Source of the DNA: Chloroflexota bacterium
GTDB lineage: Bacteria; Chloroflexota; Ktedonobacteria; Ktedonobacterales; JADMIN01
Assembly: GCA_021814145.1 (NCBI GenBank)
Contig: JAKAIY010000003.1
Coordinates: forward strand, 1 to 61,200
Direction: 5' to 3'
Length of the DNA: 61,200 nucleotides
This document shows positions 8,009 through 17,266 of the stretch, piece by piece (position 1 is the stretch's first letter; each line of letters starts with the position of its first letter). Both the position numbers and the translations under genes were made by a program. The notes under the pieces are model-generated. The model did not search any database and was not told the origin of the DNA. It saw only the letters and a program-made list of their open reading frames with translations.

Positions 8009-10132
8009 CTAACTGCCCTGGGGTGTGGCGGCCCGCAGCGCATAGACCTGGCGGTCGGCGCTGCCGACATAGACAACGCCCTGGTCCACAACTGGCGAGC
8101 CGGGAACGATTCCGTCTGACATGAAGCGCCAGCGCAGATTGCCAGTGGCCGCGTCAAGCCCGTAAATGGAGCGGTCTATGCAGCCGAAATAGACGACGCC
8201 GCCCGCGACGAATGGCGTCGAGTTGATCTGGTGGCCCGCGCGATAGCGCCACTGGCGGCGCCCAGTGCGCTTGCTGAGGCAATAGAGGTGGTTATCGGTC
8301 GAGCCAATGTACAGATTATCACCCACGATCACCGGGGACGAGAGCACGAACTTTTCCGTGCGCTCCTCCCATGCGCGCCAGCCGGATTTGGCTTCCAGAC
8401 AGTAAACCGTGAAGTCTGAGGAGCCGATGTACACGTAGTCGCCATCTACCCACGGCGTGGAGATAATGCCGGCGTTTGTGCGGAACGACCACTTTTTCTC
8501 GCCGCTCTGCGCGTCCACCGCGTACACATAGTCATCGCGTGAGCCAAAGAAGATCATGCCATTCGCATGCGCCGCCGATGAGATCACCTCGCGGAAGGTC
8601 GCGTAGCGCCAGAGCTGCTGGCCGGTGCGCGGGTCCAGCGCATACATCGAGCCGTCGTCCGAGCCAACATAGAGGCGATCGTTGAAGATGCGTGGTGACG
8701 AGCGCACATAGCGCGAGGTGGGGAAGCGCCAGGCCAGCACGCCAGTCTGCGCGTTGAGCGCGTAGACCGCCGCGTCCTCAGAGCCGACAATCACCAAGTC
8801 GCGCCAGAGCGCGGGCCGCGCGCAGATCCCATCCCCAGTCGCGAACTTCCACTTCAGTTCGCCGCTGCGGCGGTCGAGGGCGTAGAGGTATTTGTCATAT
8901 GAGCCGATGTAGAGCGTATCAGCGGAGAGCAGTGGCGTCGAGCGCACCTCATCGCCTGTCATGAACGTCCACAGGACATCCGGGCCAGTGTGGAGCGAGC
9001 CAGTCGGGCCAAGGGGAGGCGCCCACGTGGAGCGCGGGTGGCCGGTTGGGCGCACGGCGCGGAAGACGCCGGTGTCATCCACAGGGGCCAGCCCCAGCGC
9101 GCTCTCGATGGCGCGCGCCAGCTCCTCGCAGGTCTGGTAGCGGTCTTCCTTCTCGATGGCGACGGCCTTCATGATGACGGCCTCCATCGCCTCGGAAATC
9201 GCGGGATTCAGCTTGCGCGGCGGGCGCTCGACGAAGGAGAAGGGCGCGTTCGTACGCGGATCGCTGCGGGTCAGCAGGTGGTGCATCGTCGCGCCGATGG
9301 AGTAGATATCGGAGCGCGGCTCGGCCTGCCGCATATACTGCTCTTTGGCGGCGTAGCCATTCGTGCCGACATTGGTGTTTTCCTGACCTTCCTGGAAGGC
9401 TTTGGCGATGCCGAAGTCAATCAGGATGATCCGCTCCTCTGGAGTAATGATGATATTGTTGGGCTTGAGGTCCCGAAAGATCACTGGCGGGCGCTGGCGG
9501 TGGAGATACGACACGATCTGGCAGAGCTGAAGCATCCAGTCCCCAACCTGCTCCTGCGTCAGGAAGCCGGTGGTGCGGTTGAGCCGCTGCTCCAGGTTTT
9601 CGCCCTCGATGAACTCGAGGACGATATAGGCGCGACGCCCTTCGACGAAGGTATCGAACACCTCAGGGATGCTGTCATGGTTCAGATCGAGCATCACCTG
9701 CACTTCACGGGTGTAATTGACCAGCCCCGCCTCCGGGTCGCCCATCTGCGGGATCATCTCCTTGATCGCGCGCACGCGGTTCAGGCGCGTATCAATTCCC
9801 CGGTAGACGTGGCCCATTCCGCCCTTGCCGAGGATCGCTTCGATCAGGTAGCGTCCCTCTTGCAGCCGTGTGCCAGGGGCCAGCTGATACTGGAAGCGGT
9901 CGTGAAAGTTGGCGGTATCTTCGGCGCTCTGGTCTGACCGACCCGGGCGGATCGGCTGCGCGGGCTGGAAAGCCGGCCCACCCGACTGGATGGCCGTCCC
10001 GGGCGTGAAGGGCTGGCTGGGCACACTCCCTCCGCGCGCGTCGTCGGGCAGAAAGCCCGAGTTTCCGCGGGGATCCCGCGGAGCGCGCGGATCGGGCGGA
10101 TTACCACTCTGATCTCCGGGAAACCTGTTCAT
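8009..10132 (-). CDS. serine/threonine protein kinase fused to a PQQ-type beta-propeller
   Basis: A 707-residue protein. Residues ~1-85 are a Pro/Gly-rich linker. Residues ~94-350 are a Hanks-type kinase: glycine loop GKGGMGHVY, Lys in RAIKEM (K124), catalytic loop FRDLKPNNI (Phe in place of His of HRD, seen in some bacterial kinases) and IDFGIAK. From about residue 395 there are some seven repeats of the pattern Y-x-G-S-x-D-x-x-x-Y-A-L-D-x-x-(S/T)-G-x-x-x-W, a PQQ-like beta-propeller. There is no membrane helix, so kinase and propeller are both cytoplasmic; the propeller is probably a ligand or protein platform. The ATG at 10132 has GGGAG 10 nt upstream; an ATG 6 nt earlier is too close to that site. 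Confidence 0.92.
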   Translation of the reverse strand: MNRFPGDQSGNPPDPRAPRDPRGNSGFLPDDARGGSVPSQPFTPGTAIQSGGPAFQPAQPIRPGRSDQSAEDTANFHDRFQYQLAPGTRLQEGRYLIEAILGKGGMGHVYRGIDTRLNRVRAIKEMIPQMGDPEAGLVNYTREVQVMLDLNHDSIPEVFDTFVEGRRAYIVLEFIEGENLEQRLNRTTGFLTQEQVGDWMLQLCQIVSYLHRQRPPVIFRDLKPNNIIITPEERIILIDFGIAKAFQEGQENTNVGTNGYAAKEQYMRQAEPRSDIYSIGATMHHLLTRSDPRTNAPFSFVERPPRKLNPAISEAMEAVIMKAVAIEKEDRYQTCEELARAIESALGLAPVDDTGVFRAVRPTGHPRSTWAPPLGPTGSLHTGPDVLWTFMTGDEVRSTPLLSADTLYIGSYDKYLYALDRRSGELKWKFATGDGICARPALWRDLVIVGSEDAAVYALNAQTGVLAWRFPTSRYVRSSPRIFNDRLYVGSDDGSMYALDPRTGQQLWRYATFREVISSAAHANGMIFFGSRDDYVYAVDAQSGEKKWSFRTNAGIISTPWVDGDYVYIGSSDFTVYCLEAKSGWRAWEERTEKFVLSSPVIVGDNLYIGSTDNHLYCLSKRTGRRQWRYRAGHQINSTPFVAGGVVYFGCIDRSIYGLDAATGNLRWRFMSDGIVPGSPVVDQGVVYVGSADRQVYALRAATPQGS

Positions 10133-10366
10133 GCGCATTTCTCCCTTGCCACGCGGGATAGTTGAGCCATTCAGCAAGCGTCCCGCGCTTATCCTGTGGA
10201 TTATGGGACGCCCAATTCAAGGATCCATTCTTCAAGCGACATCACAACGCATCGCGACATCAACGCATTCCATAAGGTTTAGAACGTACCTGTAGCTGTT
10301 GTGTTCGCGTGTGACGCCCGCTGGCTGGCTCGCCAGGGTTCCATTCTATCACGCGGCGCCCTGTCG

Positions 10367-11863
10367 CTACAGTGTATTGGGCGGCAATTGGCTGAGCGCG
10401 GCGCGCGCCTGGGCCGCGTATGGGCCATCAGGCTGAAGGGCGAGCGCCGTGCGCAGGTCCTCGGCGGCGGGAATGGTATCGCCAGACACAGCGGCGTAGC
10501 GGCCCAGGTAGAGCCACGGACCGGGATCGGTGGGATCGAGCTGGCGCGCGAGCTGGAATACGCTCTGGGCAAAGCCTGTCTGGCCGAGCGCGTTATAGAT
10601 CAGCCCTTGCAGGTAGACCAGCCGCTCGTTCTGGGGGAAGCGGAGGATGCCGTCGCGCGCGGCCTGTAACGCGGTTCCATCATCCATGCCAAGCCCTTGC
10701 GCCAGATAGAACCTGACGAGCGTGATGGTGGCGTCGGGACTGTCGCTCTCCTGGGCGGCGTTCTGGTAGGAGAGCTCGGCGACCAGGTACTGGCCCGAGG
10801 CGAGCGCGGCGTCGCCCGCGGCGCTCCAGAGCGTGGGGTTATGCGCGTCGTTGAGCAGCCCCGTCTGAAAGTACTCCAGCGCGAGGGCCGCTTTCCCGTC
10901 GTGAAGCGCTACCTGCCCGGCGGCATAGTAGGCGAAGGGCAATACCGGCGCCTCAGCCAGCCCGGCGGCGATCTGCGGGCGGGCCGCGGCGCGCTCGCCC
11001 AGAATCCAGAGGGTATAGCCATAGTAGGCGTGGGCGGCGCCATCGCCAGGGGCGAGCGCGACGGCGCGCTGGAATGGTCCCAGCGCCAGCGCGGGCAGCC
11101 CCAGCGAGAGCAGCGCGTGCCCAATGCCTTCCCAGTCAACCGCGAAGCTGGGTGTCCGCTGATCGAACAGGAAAACGCCCGTGTCGCGCAACTGGAGAGC
11201 GAGGCTGGATGTGGAGCCCGCCACCCTGGCGAGATGCGCCTGCGCGATGGCCGCGTCCCCGCGCGCGAGCGCCAGCAACCCCAGATGCGCCGACGCCAGC
11301 TCGCCCAGCGCCCCGTCAGGCGAGATTCGCGCCCAGTCGCTGGCGGCGGCGTCGAGCAGTCCCAGGCGCTCGTCGCGCTCCGCCAGCCGCGCCCAGGCTT
11401 CCGACAGGCCAAGCCGCGCCGCCTGCCGCCACGCGGCGGCGCCATCGCCCGCGCGGCCGGCCGCGGCGAGGGCGTCGCCCAGCGCCAGCCAGGCGTCCGC
11501 GTCATCAGAGGCCAGCGTGACGCATGCCTGGTACGCCGCCACAGCCGCCGTGAATTCTCGCTGGAGGGCGAGCGTCGCGCCAGCCGCGCAGGCGGGACGC
11601 GGGTCGCCTGGGACCTCCGCGCGCGCCTCGGCGTAGAGCGCGAGCGCGCGGTCATAGCGATAGACGGCGCGCTGCTCCGTCGCGGCGTTGAGCAGCGCCG
11701 TGACGCCGGGCCGCTGGGGAGCCAGCGCCACGACCAGCGCCAGCGCCACCAGCGCCAGCGCCACCAGCGATTCCGCGCGGTGGCGCGATGGTTCTCCGCT
11801 GGCCGTGGGCGAGCCTTTCCGCCAGGCGGCGGCTGAGGCGGTCTCTGGTGTATATGAGCGCAT
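10367..11863 (-). CDS. membrane-anchored TPR protein
   Basis: A 498-residue protein with a short cytoplasmic N-terminus, one hydrophobic segment (about residues 33-48, a Leu/Val/Ala run encoded by a local DNA repeat), then tetratricopeptide repeats to the C-terminus (for example ALGDALAAAGRAGDGAAAW, YYGYTLWILGERAAARPQI, LYLGRYAAVSGDTIPAAEDL). It would be anchored with its TPR superhelix outside or inside depending on topology, acting as a protein-binding scaffold. It is the first of the minus-strand block (234 nt upstream of the kinase gene) and is divergent from the TadE genes. Confidence 0.8.
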   Translation of the reverse strand: MRSYTPETASAAAWRKGSPTASGEPSRHRAESLVALALVALALVVALAPQRPGVTALLNAATEQRAVYRYDRALALYAEARAEVPGDPRPACAAGATLALQREFTAAVAAYQACVTLASDDADAWLALGDALAAAGRAGDGAAAWRQAARLGLSEAWARLAERDERLGLLDAAASDWARISPDGALGELASAHLGLLALARGDAAIAQAHLARVAGSTSSLALQLRDTGVFLFDQRTPSFAVDWEGIGHALLSLGLPALALGPFQRAVALAPGDGAAHAYYGYTLWILGERAAARPQIAAGLAEAPVLPFAYYAAGQVALHDGKAALALEYFQTGLLNDAHNPTLWSAAGDAALASGQYLVAELSYQNAAQESDSPDATITLVRFYLAQGLGMDDGTALQAARDGILRFPQNERLVYLQGLIYNALGQTGFAQSVFQLARQLDPTDPGPWLYLGRYAAVSGDTIPAAEDLRTALALQPDGPYAAQARAALSQLPPNTL

Positions 11864-11996
11864 TGATACGCCTTATTCTACTCGCGCGTTATCCAACATA
11901 GGGCGTTAGGGTAGACGCATAACCACTTCGCCCCATGAACGTTTACTAACTGGTAGATGCCCTCTACAATACCACTGAGCCAGCCAGGCCTCTTTT

Positions 11997-12025
11997 CATG
12001 ATGAACACGCTGCGCCGTCATCATG
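11997..12025. promoter_or_regulatory. inverted repeat between the divergent TPR and TadE genes
   Basis: CATGATGA and TCATCATG, 8-bp perfect arms separated by 13 nt, in the 261-bp divergent intergenic region. It could be an operator for one or both genes or a small stem-loop in the tad leader. Nothing links it to a specific regulator. Confidence 0.25.
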
Positions 12026-12124
12026 TTCAGAGCGCGCCAAGGCGCCGGGGTTCGGACGGGCGAGAACAAGCGGTCTCAGCCATCGCAGCGATCATAACCC
12101 GACACCTCGGGTAAAGGAGGAATT

Positions 12125-12898
12125 GTGGGACCAGTGGGTGGGGCGGCAAACGCCAGCCAGGGAATGCGCTGGCGCGTTGGAACGCGGGGGATAGGGCCGG
12201 CGCGCGGCCAGTCGCTGGTAGAGTTCGCGTTGGTGTTGCCGCTGTTCCTCATGCTCATCTTCGCCGTCGTGGAATTTTCCCTCATCAACACGGCGATTGG
12301 CGCCTATAACTATGCCGCGAAAGACGCCGCGCGCCTCGGCGCGATCCTTGGCCCGGCGCCGACGACCCCGGGCGCTGATCAGCAGATGCTGGCGCTCATC
12401 CTCTCGCATGTGAGCGCCATCCCTGCCGCTACGCCCTATGAAGTGATTATTTTCCAGGCCACGGAATCGGGGACATATTCCACCTCCGCTCTACAGGACC
12501 AGTACTTTTATAACGCGAATGGCACCTGGACAGCTGGGACGCTAACCTGGCAGCCGGGTAATTCTTCCTGTGGCGGCCCCACTGGCTGCCGGAATGACTC
12601 GCTCGTCTCGCAGGACTATCTCGGAGTCCTGATCATCTATCACTACACCTATGTGACCGCGCTCCTGAGCTCTCTTGGCGCGACGATCACGTTACAGGCG
12701 CTTTCCGTGCAGCGCATCGAACCGCAGCAAATTTATCACCGGCCCGCGCCGGAGACAGGGGCGTCCATCGCCGCGCTCAATCCGCCCGGTCCGCGACAGC
12801 CCCTGTTGGTCCTTGCCGCGCTCATGCCACTGTGGGCCTTCACGACGCGGCGCGTGTATCGAATGGGCCGCATGAACGGAAAGGAGGGGCAGGGATGA
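12125..12898 (+). CDS. TadE-like pseudopilin
   Basis: A 257-residue protein. GQSLVEFALVLPLFLMLIF near residue 28 is the TadE signature: a Glu five residues into the hydrophobic helix, after a short basic leader. The ectodomain follows, with a pair of Cys in SSCGGPTGC and many Tyr/Thr/Ser residues. A Pro-rich stretch and a second hydrophobic segment (LLVLAALMPLWAF) precede a basic tail. TadE-type proteins are minor pilins of Flp/Tad pili or surface proteins exported through that system. The GTG start has a textbook AAAGGAGG 5 nt upstream. The stop overlaps the next ATG (ATGA), so the two are co-translated. Confidence 0.85.
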   Translation: MGPVGGAANASQGMRWRVGTRGIGPARGQSLVEFALVLPLFLMLIFAVVEFSLINTAIGAYNYAAKDAARLGAILGPAPTTPGADQQMLALILSHVSAIPAATPYEVIIFQATESGTYSTSALQDQYFYNANGTWTAGTLTWQPGNSSCGGPTGCRNDSLVSQDYLGVLIIYHYTYVTALLSSLGATITLQALSVQRIEPQQIYHRPAPETGASIAALNPPGPRQPLLVLAALMPLWAFTTRRVYRMGRMNGKEGQG

Positions 12899-13527
12899 AA
12901 AACCCGCGCACGGGACTCTGCCGCGTCAGCCGTGGCCAGGCGCTGATCGAGCTGGCGCTCTTCTTCCCGCTGTTGATGTTCATGGTCATCGGCGCGACGG
13001 ATATCGCCGGGCTGCTCGACGATCACCTCAGCATTGTCTACGCTGCCCGGACGGGCGCGCGTGTCGGCTCGGTGATGGGGGACAATCAATACGCCGACTG
13101 CGCGGTCATTGGCGCTGTGCGGGCGGCCCTGGCCAATAATCCCAACATCACGTTGAACCAGATCACCATTTATGACGCCCAGCCAGATGGGATAGATCCT
13201 GTCTATTACAACGGCAATCTCAACGCTCCGCTCGAGGACGTCTATCCTGGCTCAGCGAGCTGTATCTCCTCAAGCCCGAACAGCGGGACGATCAGCGTGG
13301 CTCCAACAACGTACAACTGGCCGCCGAATGGTGGCGGCAGCCTTAACACTCCACCGCGCGACGTGACGCCTTTCACGGAATCGTCCATCGGCGTAAAGCT
13401 TGATTACACCTACACGTTCTCGTTCACGCCGTTCGGAGGCGGCTCGTTCGTTTCGAGTGATTACGTGGTCATGCCGCTCGAAGTCATCATCATTGATAAC
13501 GCGACACCGACGCCAACGCCACAGTGA
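12895..13527 (+). CDS. TadE-like pseudopilin, second copy
   Basis: A 210-residue protein. GQALIELALFFPLLMFMVIGA near residues 14-34 (here split as GQALIELALFF and PLLMFMVIGA) is the TadE helix. It is followed by YAARTGARVGSVMG, typical of the segment after the helix, and by a beta-rich, Asn/Pro/Thr-rich ectodomain ending in a TPTPTPQ tail. It is coupled to the preceding gene by an ATGA overlap, with AGGGGCAGG just upstream as ribosome site. It probably assembles with its neighbours at the cell surface. No Tad ATPase, secretin or prepilin peptidase gene lies in this window. Confidence 0.85.
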   Translation: MKNPRTGLCRVSRGQALIELALFFPLLMFMVIGATDIAGLLDDHLSIVYAARTGARVGSVMGDNQYADCAVIGAVRAALANNPNITLNQITIYDAQPDGIDPVYYNGNLNAPLEDVYPGSASCISSSPNSGTISVAPTTYNWPPNGGGSLNTPPRDVTPFTESSIGVKLDYTYTFSFTPFGGGSFVSSDYVVMPLEVIIIDNATPTPTPQ

Positions 13528-13642
13528 TGAGCCTGGAGACAAGCGTGCGATATTTTCGCGTGGAGATCATCAGGGCGCCGCTGGGCGGCATGGCGTCGTC
13601 GCCAGACACGAAACGCGACTCGACATACGGGGAGAAAGCGGG

Positions 13643-15859
13643 ATGTGGCAATCAGTTACCAGCCGGCGGCTGGCCCGCTCACTGGCGCGGGCCAGCGCGC
13701 GGGCGGCGCGTAGGCCTGACCGCGCGACGAGACGTCGCGATCGTGGGCAGACCCTGGTCATCTTCGTACTGGTCTTCACCGCGCTGATCGGCTTCCTTGG
13801 CCTCGCGATTGACACCGCGCGCGTCTACGACCTCTACGCGCGAATGCAGCGCGCGGCGGAGGCGGGCGCGCTGGCGGGCGTGATCTACATGCCAACCTAC
13901 TACACAAACACCCTTCCCTCGTCTCCATACGATAACGCGATCTGCCGCGCGCTGCAGGAAACCTCGAAGGATGGCTTCGGCACGTACTGCGACCCGTCCA
14001 CCCTCTCACCCATACCAGCTACCCCATGTCCAACACCGCAGTCTACTATCGAGATCGCAGTCTGCCCGACCAGCCAGCCGCATCAACTCCAGGTCTTTAT
14101 CACTGAGAGCATTAATCTCACCTTCCTCAGCGCGCTTGGCCTGGGAGGGCTTACGCTGACTGTCAGCGCCACGGCGGACTACATCCCGCCGGTGAATGTG
14201 GGCGTAGACCCCACCAACCCTGGCGGCACAGGCACCTGGGGCACGTTCGGCTCGTGTGGCTACGCGGCCTCATCGGCATGCTCGACAGGTGTGCGCAACT
14301 GGGCGGGCAATATCAATGGCCCCGGTGAGCTTAAAGAGCAGGGCGACCCGCTGGTGACCTGCGAAGAAGGGTCCTCCGGCCTCGATCCCGCGAACGCGAG
14401 CAATTATGGCTCGATTGACACAAACGCGGCTTCGACCATCAGCCCTCCCTCAACGACACCGTATACCACCTATACCGGCTTGCCGACCAATCACCCGCAA
14501 TACACTGACTACACCGCGACGAGTGGCGACGGCGGACAAGTGCCCGCGAATTGCGCCAACTCTGATCAGTCGATCGCTCTCACCGGGCCAGCCTATATGG
14601 GTGGGCCACAGCACGTCGGCTATGCCTTCTACGTCAACATTCCGGCTAATGACCCTGGCGAAGATCTGTGGGTCTGGAACGCTCCGTTCTCTCCCAACTC
14701 AGGGAACAGCTGCAATGGGCGTACAGGTGGTCAGAACCAGACGTCATACGACGTGTTCTACTTCTATAACTGCAAGGGCAGCAGCCATTCCCCTTACTAC
14801 TTCTATCCGGGGACGGCTTCAGGCCTGCCCTGCAACTCGACGGTCCTCGCCCCGAGTTCCCTGCCGAACAATAATCCCTACCAGTGCGAAGACCCCAACC
14901 TGTACTTCACCGTCAGCTACACGATTTACTCGATAGCGGATAGCGCTGATCCCGCCCCGATCAGTGGCCAGCCCGTGACGACGTTCACCGCGTTGCCCTA
15001 TGAGGTCAACGATATCTCCAACTGCGACTGGCAGCCACACTCCAGCTTCTACAGCTCTCCCACTGCCCCAGGCGGATGTGTGGCTTCCGACTGCATTGCC
15101 AAGTGGTGCCCGGTAGCCAATAGAATTGGCGATACCGGCTCGCTCTGGTCAGGCGTCAAGCTTGGCCCGGGAAAATACCGCGTCATGGTCGTCGCCGCGG
15201 ACTATGGTGATCCCTCAAACTTCAACATGGGCTGGGGTGGCCATTCGTACAGTCTGCGATTGTGTCCCGACGGAACGACGCAGGGCAATGTGCCGGGCTG
15301 CACTCCCTATAATGGGGCCTACGTCGCTGGGTGGTCGCTCACTGACGCGCTGTTCGCCTTCCCTGGCAACGGCAAAGGCAATGGCTCCTCGCAGACCACG
15401 GAGTACCCACTCGGGTACATCGGGCAGGAATACGCTGGAGAAACAATAAACGTCCAGCTCTACGACCCAGGCGACCTCAATGGCACGAACAGCAGCGCCA
15501 AGGGCTACACTATCTACGCCGTGGCGCCGCCGCTCGCGCCGGGAGCCTCCACGAGCGATCCCTGCCTCATTTCGAGCTCCGATCTCGCCCTGGCAGGCTT
15601 CTCATCGAGCAGTTACTTCTTCCCGTATCATGAGCGCCCCGCCGCATTCTCCAGTGCGCTCACCGGCCTGGAGGGCTCTTATAACGGCGACCTCCTCTAC
15701 AACGGCCTCTGGACTAGCATCCAAGTCACAATGCCGAGCACCTACACCGGCGGCGACTGGACGCTCTGCGCCATCGCGCCGCAAACCAACGACAGCGATG
15801 TGGTCGGCGTTATGGTTGACTCGCTGAACGCCAGCCCGGTCCACCTGACTGGCGCCTGA
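13643..15859 (+). CDS. TadG-like surface protein (Tad domain)
   Basis: A 738-residue protein. A very basic N-terminus (about 30 residues) leads into GQTLVIFVLVFTALIGFLGL and DTARVYDLYARMQRAAEAGALAG, the hallmark of the Tad/TadG helix. The remaining ~670 residues are a secreted, Cys-, Tyr-, Ser- and Asn-rich beta domain (many Y-x-Y and S-S-S runs and repeated Cys pairs), far larger than usual minor pilins, with no recognised catalytic domain. TadG proteins are thought to act in the envelope with TadE/F. The ATG at 13643 has GGGGAG 8 nt upstream. It follows the second TadE gene by 115 nt. It may bind a surface or ligand, but that is a guess. Confidence 0.8.
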   Translation: MWQSVTSRRLARSLARASARAARRPDRATRRRDRGQTLVIFVLVFTALIGFLGLAIDTARVYDLYARMQRAAEAGALAGVIYMPTYYTNTLPSSPYDNAICRALQETSKDGFGTYCDPSTLSPIPATPCPTPQSTIEIAVCPTSQPHQLQVFITESINLTFLSALGLGGLTLTVSATADYIPPVNVGVDPTNPGGTGTWGTFGSCGYAASSACSTGVRNWAGNINGPGELKEQGDPLVTCEEGSSGLDPANASNYGSIDTNAASTISPPSTTPYTTYTGLPTNHPQYTDYTATSGDGGQVPANCANSDQSIALTGPAYMGGPQHVGYAFYVNIPANDPGEDLWVWNAPFSPNSGNSCNGRTGGQNQTSYDVFYFYNCKGSSHSPYYFYPGTASGLPCNSTVLAPSSLPNNNPYQCEDPNLYFTVSYTIYSIADSADPAPISGQPVTTFTALPYEVNDISNCDWQPHSSFYSSPTAPGGCVASDCIAKWCPVANRIGDTGSLWSGVKLGPGKYRVMVVAADYGDPSNFNMGWGGHSYSLRLCPDGTTQGNVPGCTPYNGAYVAGWSLTDALFAFPGNGKGNGSSQTTEYPLGYIGQEYAGETINVQLYDPGDLNGTNSSAKGYTIYAVAPPLAPGASTSDPCLISSSDLALAGFSSSSYFFPYHERPAAFSSALTGLEGSYNGDLLYNGLWTSIQVTMPSTYTGGDWTLCAIAPQTNDSDVVGVMVDSLNASPVHLTGA

Positions 15860-15932
15860 TTCAGCATAGCGCCGCTTGCCCGCTCGACGCGCCCGCGCCG
15901 GGCGGGATACACTATCCTTGGCCTCATGCCCC

Positions 15933-15967
15933 GTCCCCGCCGCTTCTGGTGCGGAAGCGGCGGGGAC
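15933..15967 (+). terminator. 14-bp perfect stem-loop after the tad genes
   Basis: Arms GTCCCCGCCGCTTC and GAAGCGGCGGGGAC flank a 7-nt loop. There is no T run, so it is not a standard intrinsic terminator. Its place 74 bp after the TadG stop and 60 bp before queA fits transcript-end protection or a Rho-type end. Confidence 0.5.
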
Positions 15968-16026
15968 GCGCCGCGCCAGTGGGGCGCGCGTATCGCTGGG
16001 TGAGGCCTCACGTGATTCAGGACCCT

Positions 16027-17088
16027 ATGCGAATCAGCGATTTCGACTATATCCTGCCTCCCGAGCGTATCGCGCAGACGCCTGTCGAGCCGCGCGACAG
16101 CGCCCGGATGCTCGTCGTCCACCGCGCAACGGGCGCGCTGGAGCACCGTGTCTTCCGCGACATCGTGGAGTATCTGCGTCCCGGCGACCTGCTGGTGGCC
16201 AACCAGAGCCGGGTGCTGCCCGCGCGCCTGCTGGGCTCCAAGGAGGGCAGCGGTGGGCGCGTCGAGCTGCTGCTGCTGGCGGCGCGCGCTGACCTTGGCC
16301 CCGACCGCTGGGAGGCGCTTGCGCGGCCCGGCAAGCGCATCCATGCCGGTCAGCGGCTGGCCTTCGGCGACGGCGCGCTCATCGCGGAGATCGAGGGTGA
16401 GACTGCCTCCGGTGAGCGCATCGTGCGGCTGGTCCCGCGCGAGGGGACCGTGGCGGAGGTGGTGGAGCGCGTGGGCGCTACGCCCCTGCCACCCTACATC
16501 CATGAGAAGCTGGCTGATCCGGAGCGCTATCAGACCGTCTACGCGCGCGAGCCTGGCTCCGCCGCCGCGCCCACCGCTGGCCTGCACTTCACCCGCGAGC
16601 TGCTGGAGCGCGTCGAGGCGCTGGGCGTCGGCGTCGCCTACGTGACGCTGCACATCGGCCTGGATACCTTCCGTCCGGTGGAGAAGGACGACCTCAGCGA
16701 CCATGTGATGCACAGCGAGTGGATCGAGGTCAACGAGGAGACCGCGCGGCGTGTCAACGCCACCCGCGCGGCGGGCGGGCGCATCATCGCCGTCGGCACC
16801 ACCTCCACGCGCACGCTGGAGGCTGTGGCGGCGCTGGCGGCGGAGCGCGGCGCCCCCGCGGGCGAGGTCATCATCCCCTACCAAGGCCGCACCGCGCTGT
16901 TCATCACCCCAGGCTACCAGTTCCGCGCGGTGGACGCGCTCATCACCAACTTCCATCTGCCCCGCTCGACCCTGCTGGCGCTGGTCAGCGCCTTCGCCGG
17001 GCGCGAGCTCATCTTGCGCGCCTACGCCGAGGCCATCGCGCGGGAATACCGCTTCTACAGCTTCGGCGACGCGACGCTGCTGCTCTGA
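16027..17088 (+). CDS. queA: S-adenosylmethionine:tRNA ribosyltransferase-isomerase
   Basis: A 353-residue protein of the usual QueA length. It transfers and isomerises the ribosyl part of SAM onto preQ1 in tRNA, giving epoxyqueuosine, in the cytoplasm. Recognisable family sequence: MRISDFDYILPPERIAQTP at the N-terminus, SRVLPARLLG, then GSAAAPTAGLHFT, VTLHIGLDTF, VGTTSTRTLE and ITNFHLPRSTLL. The start at 16027 is where the family begins and has AGGA 5 nt upstream; a longer open frame is discarded. The partner tRNA-guanine transglycosylase gene (tgt) is 43 kb away, not adjacent as in many genomes. Confidence 0.96.
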   Translation: MRISDFDYILPPERIAQTPVEPRDSARMLVVHRATGALEHRVFRDIVEYLRPGDLLVANQSRVLPARLLGSKEGSGGRVELLLLAARADLGPDRWEALARPGKRIHAGQRLAFGDGALIAEIEGETASGERIVRLVPREGTVAEVVERVGATPLPPYIHEKLADPERYQTVYAREPGSAAAPTAGLHFTRELLERVEALGVGVAYVTLHIGLDTFRPVEKDDLSDHVMHSEWIEVNEETARRVNATRAAGGRIIAVGTTSTRTLEAVAALAAERGAPAGEVIIPYQGRTALFITPGYQFRAVDALITNFHLPRSTLLALVSAFAGRELILRAYAEAIAREYRFYSFGDATLLL

Positions 17089-17266
17089 GGCCGCTCGTCC
17101 CGTACGCCATTCATCCGATACCCCGGCGCGCCGGGCCGCGCTACACTCGGCAAGAGGCTTGCGACTTCCCGGCGCCGTGGAGCGTATACCCTACGACAGA
17201 CGCGCGCTTTCCACACACCACAGGTCGCACGGAAGCGGCGGCCACCAGAAGAGGCGCTCACCAGAC

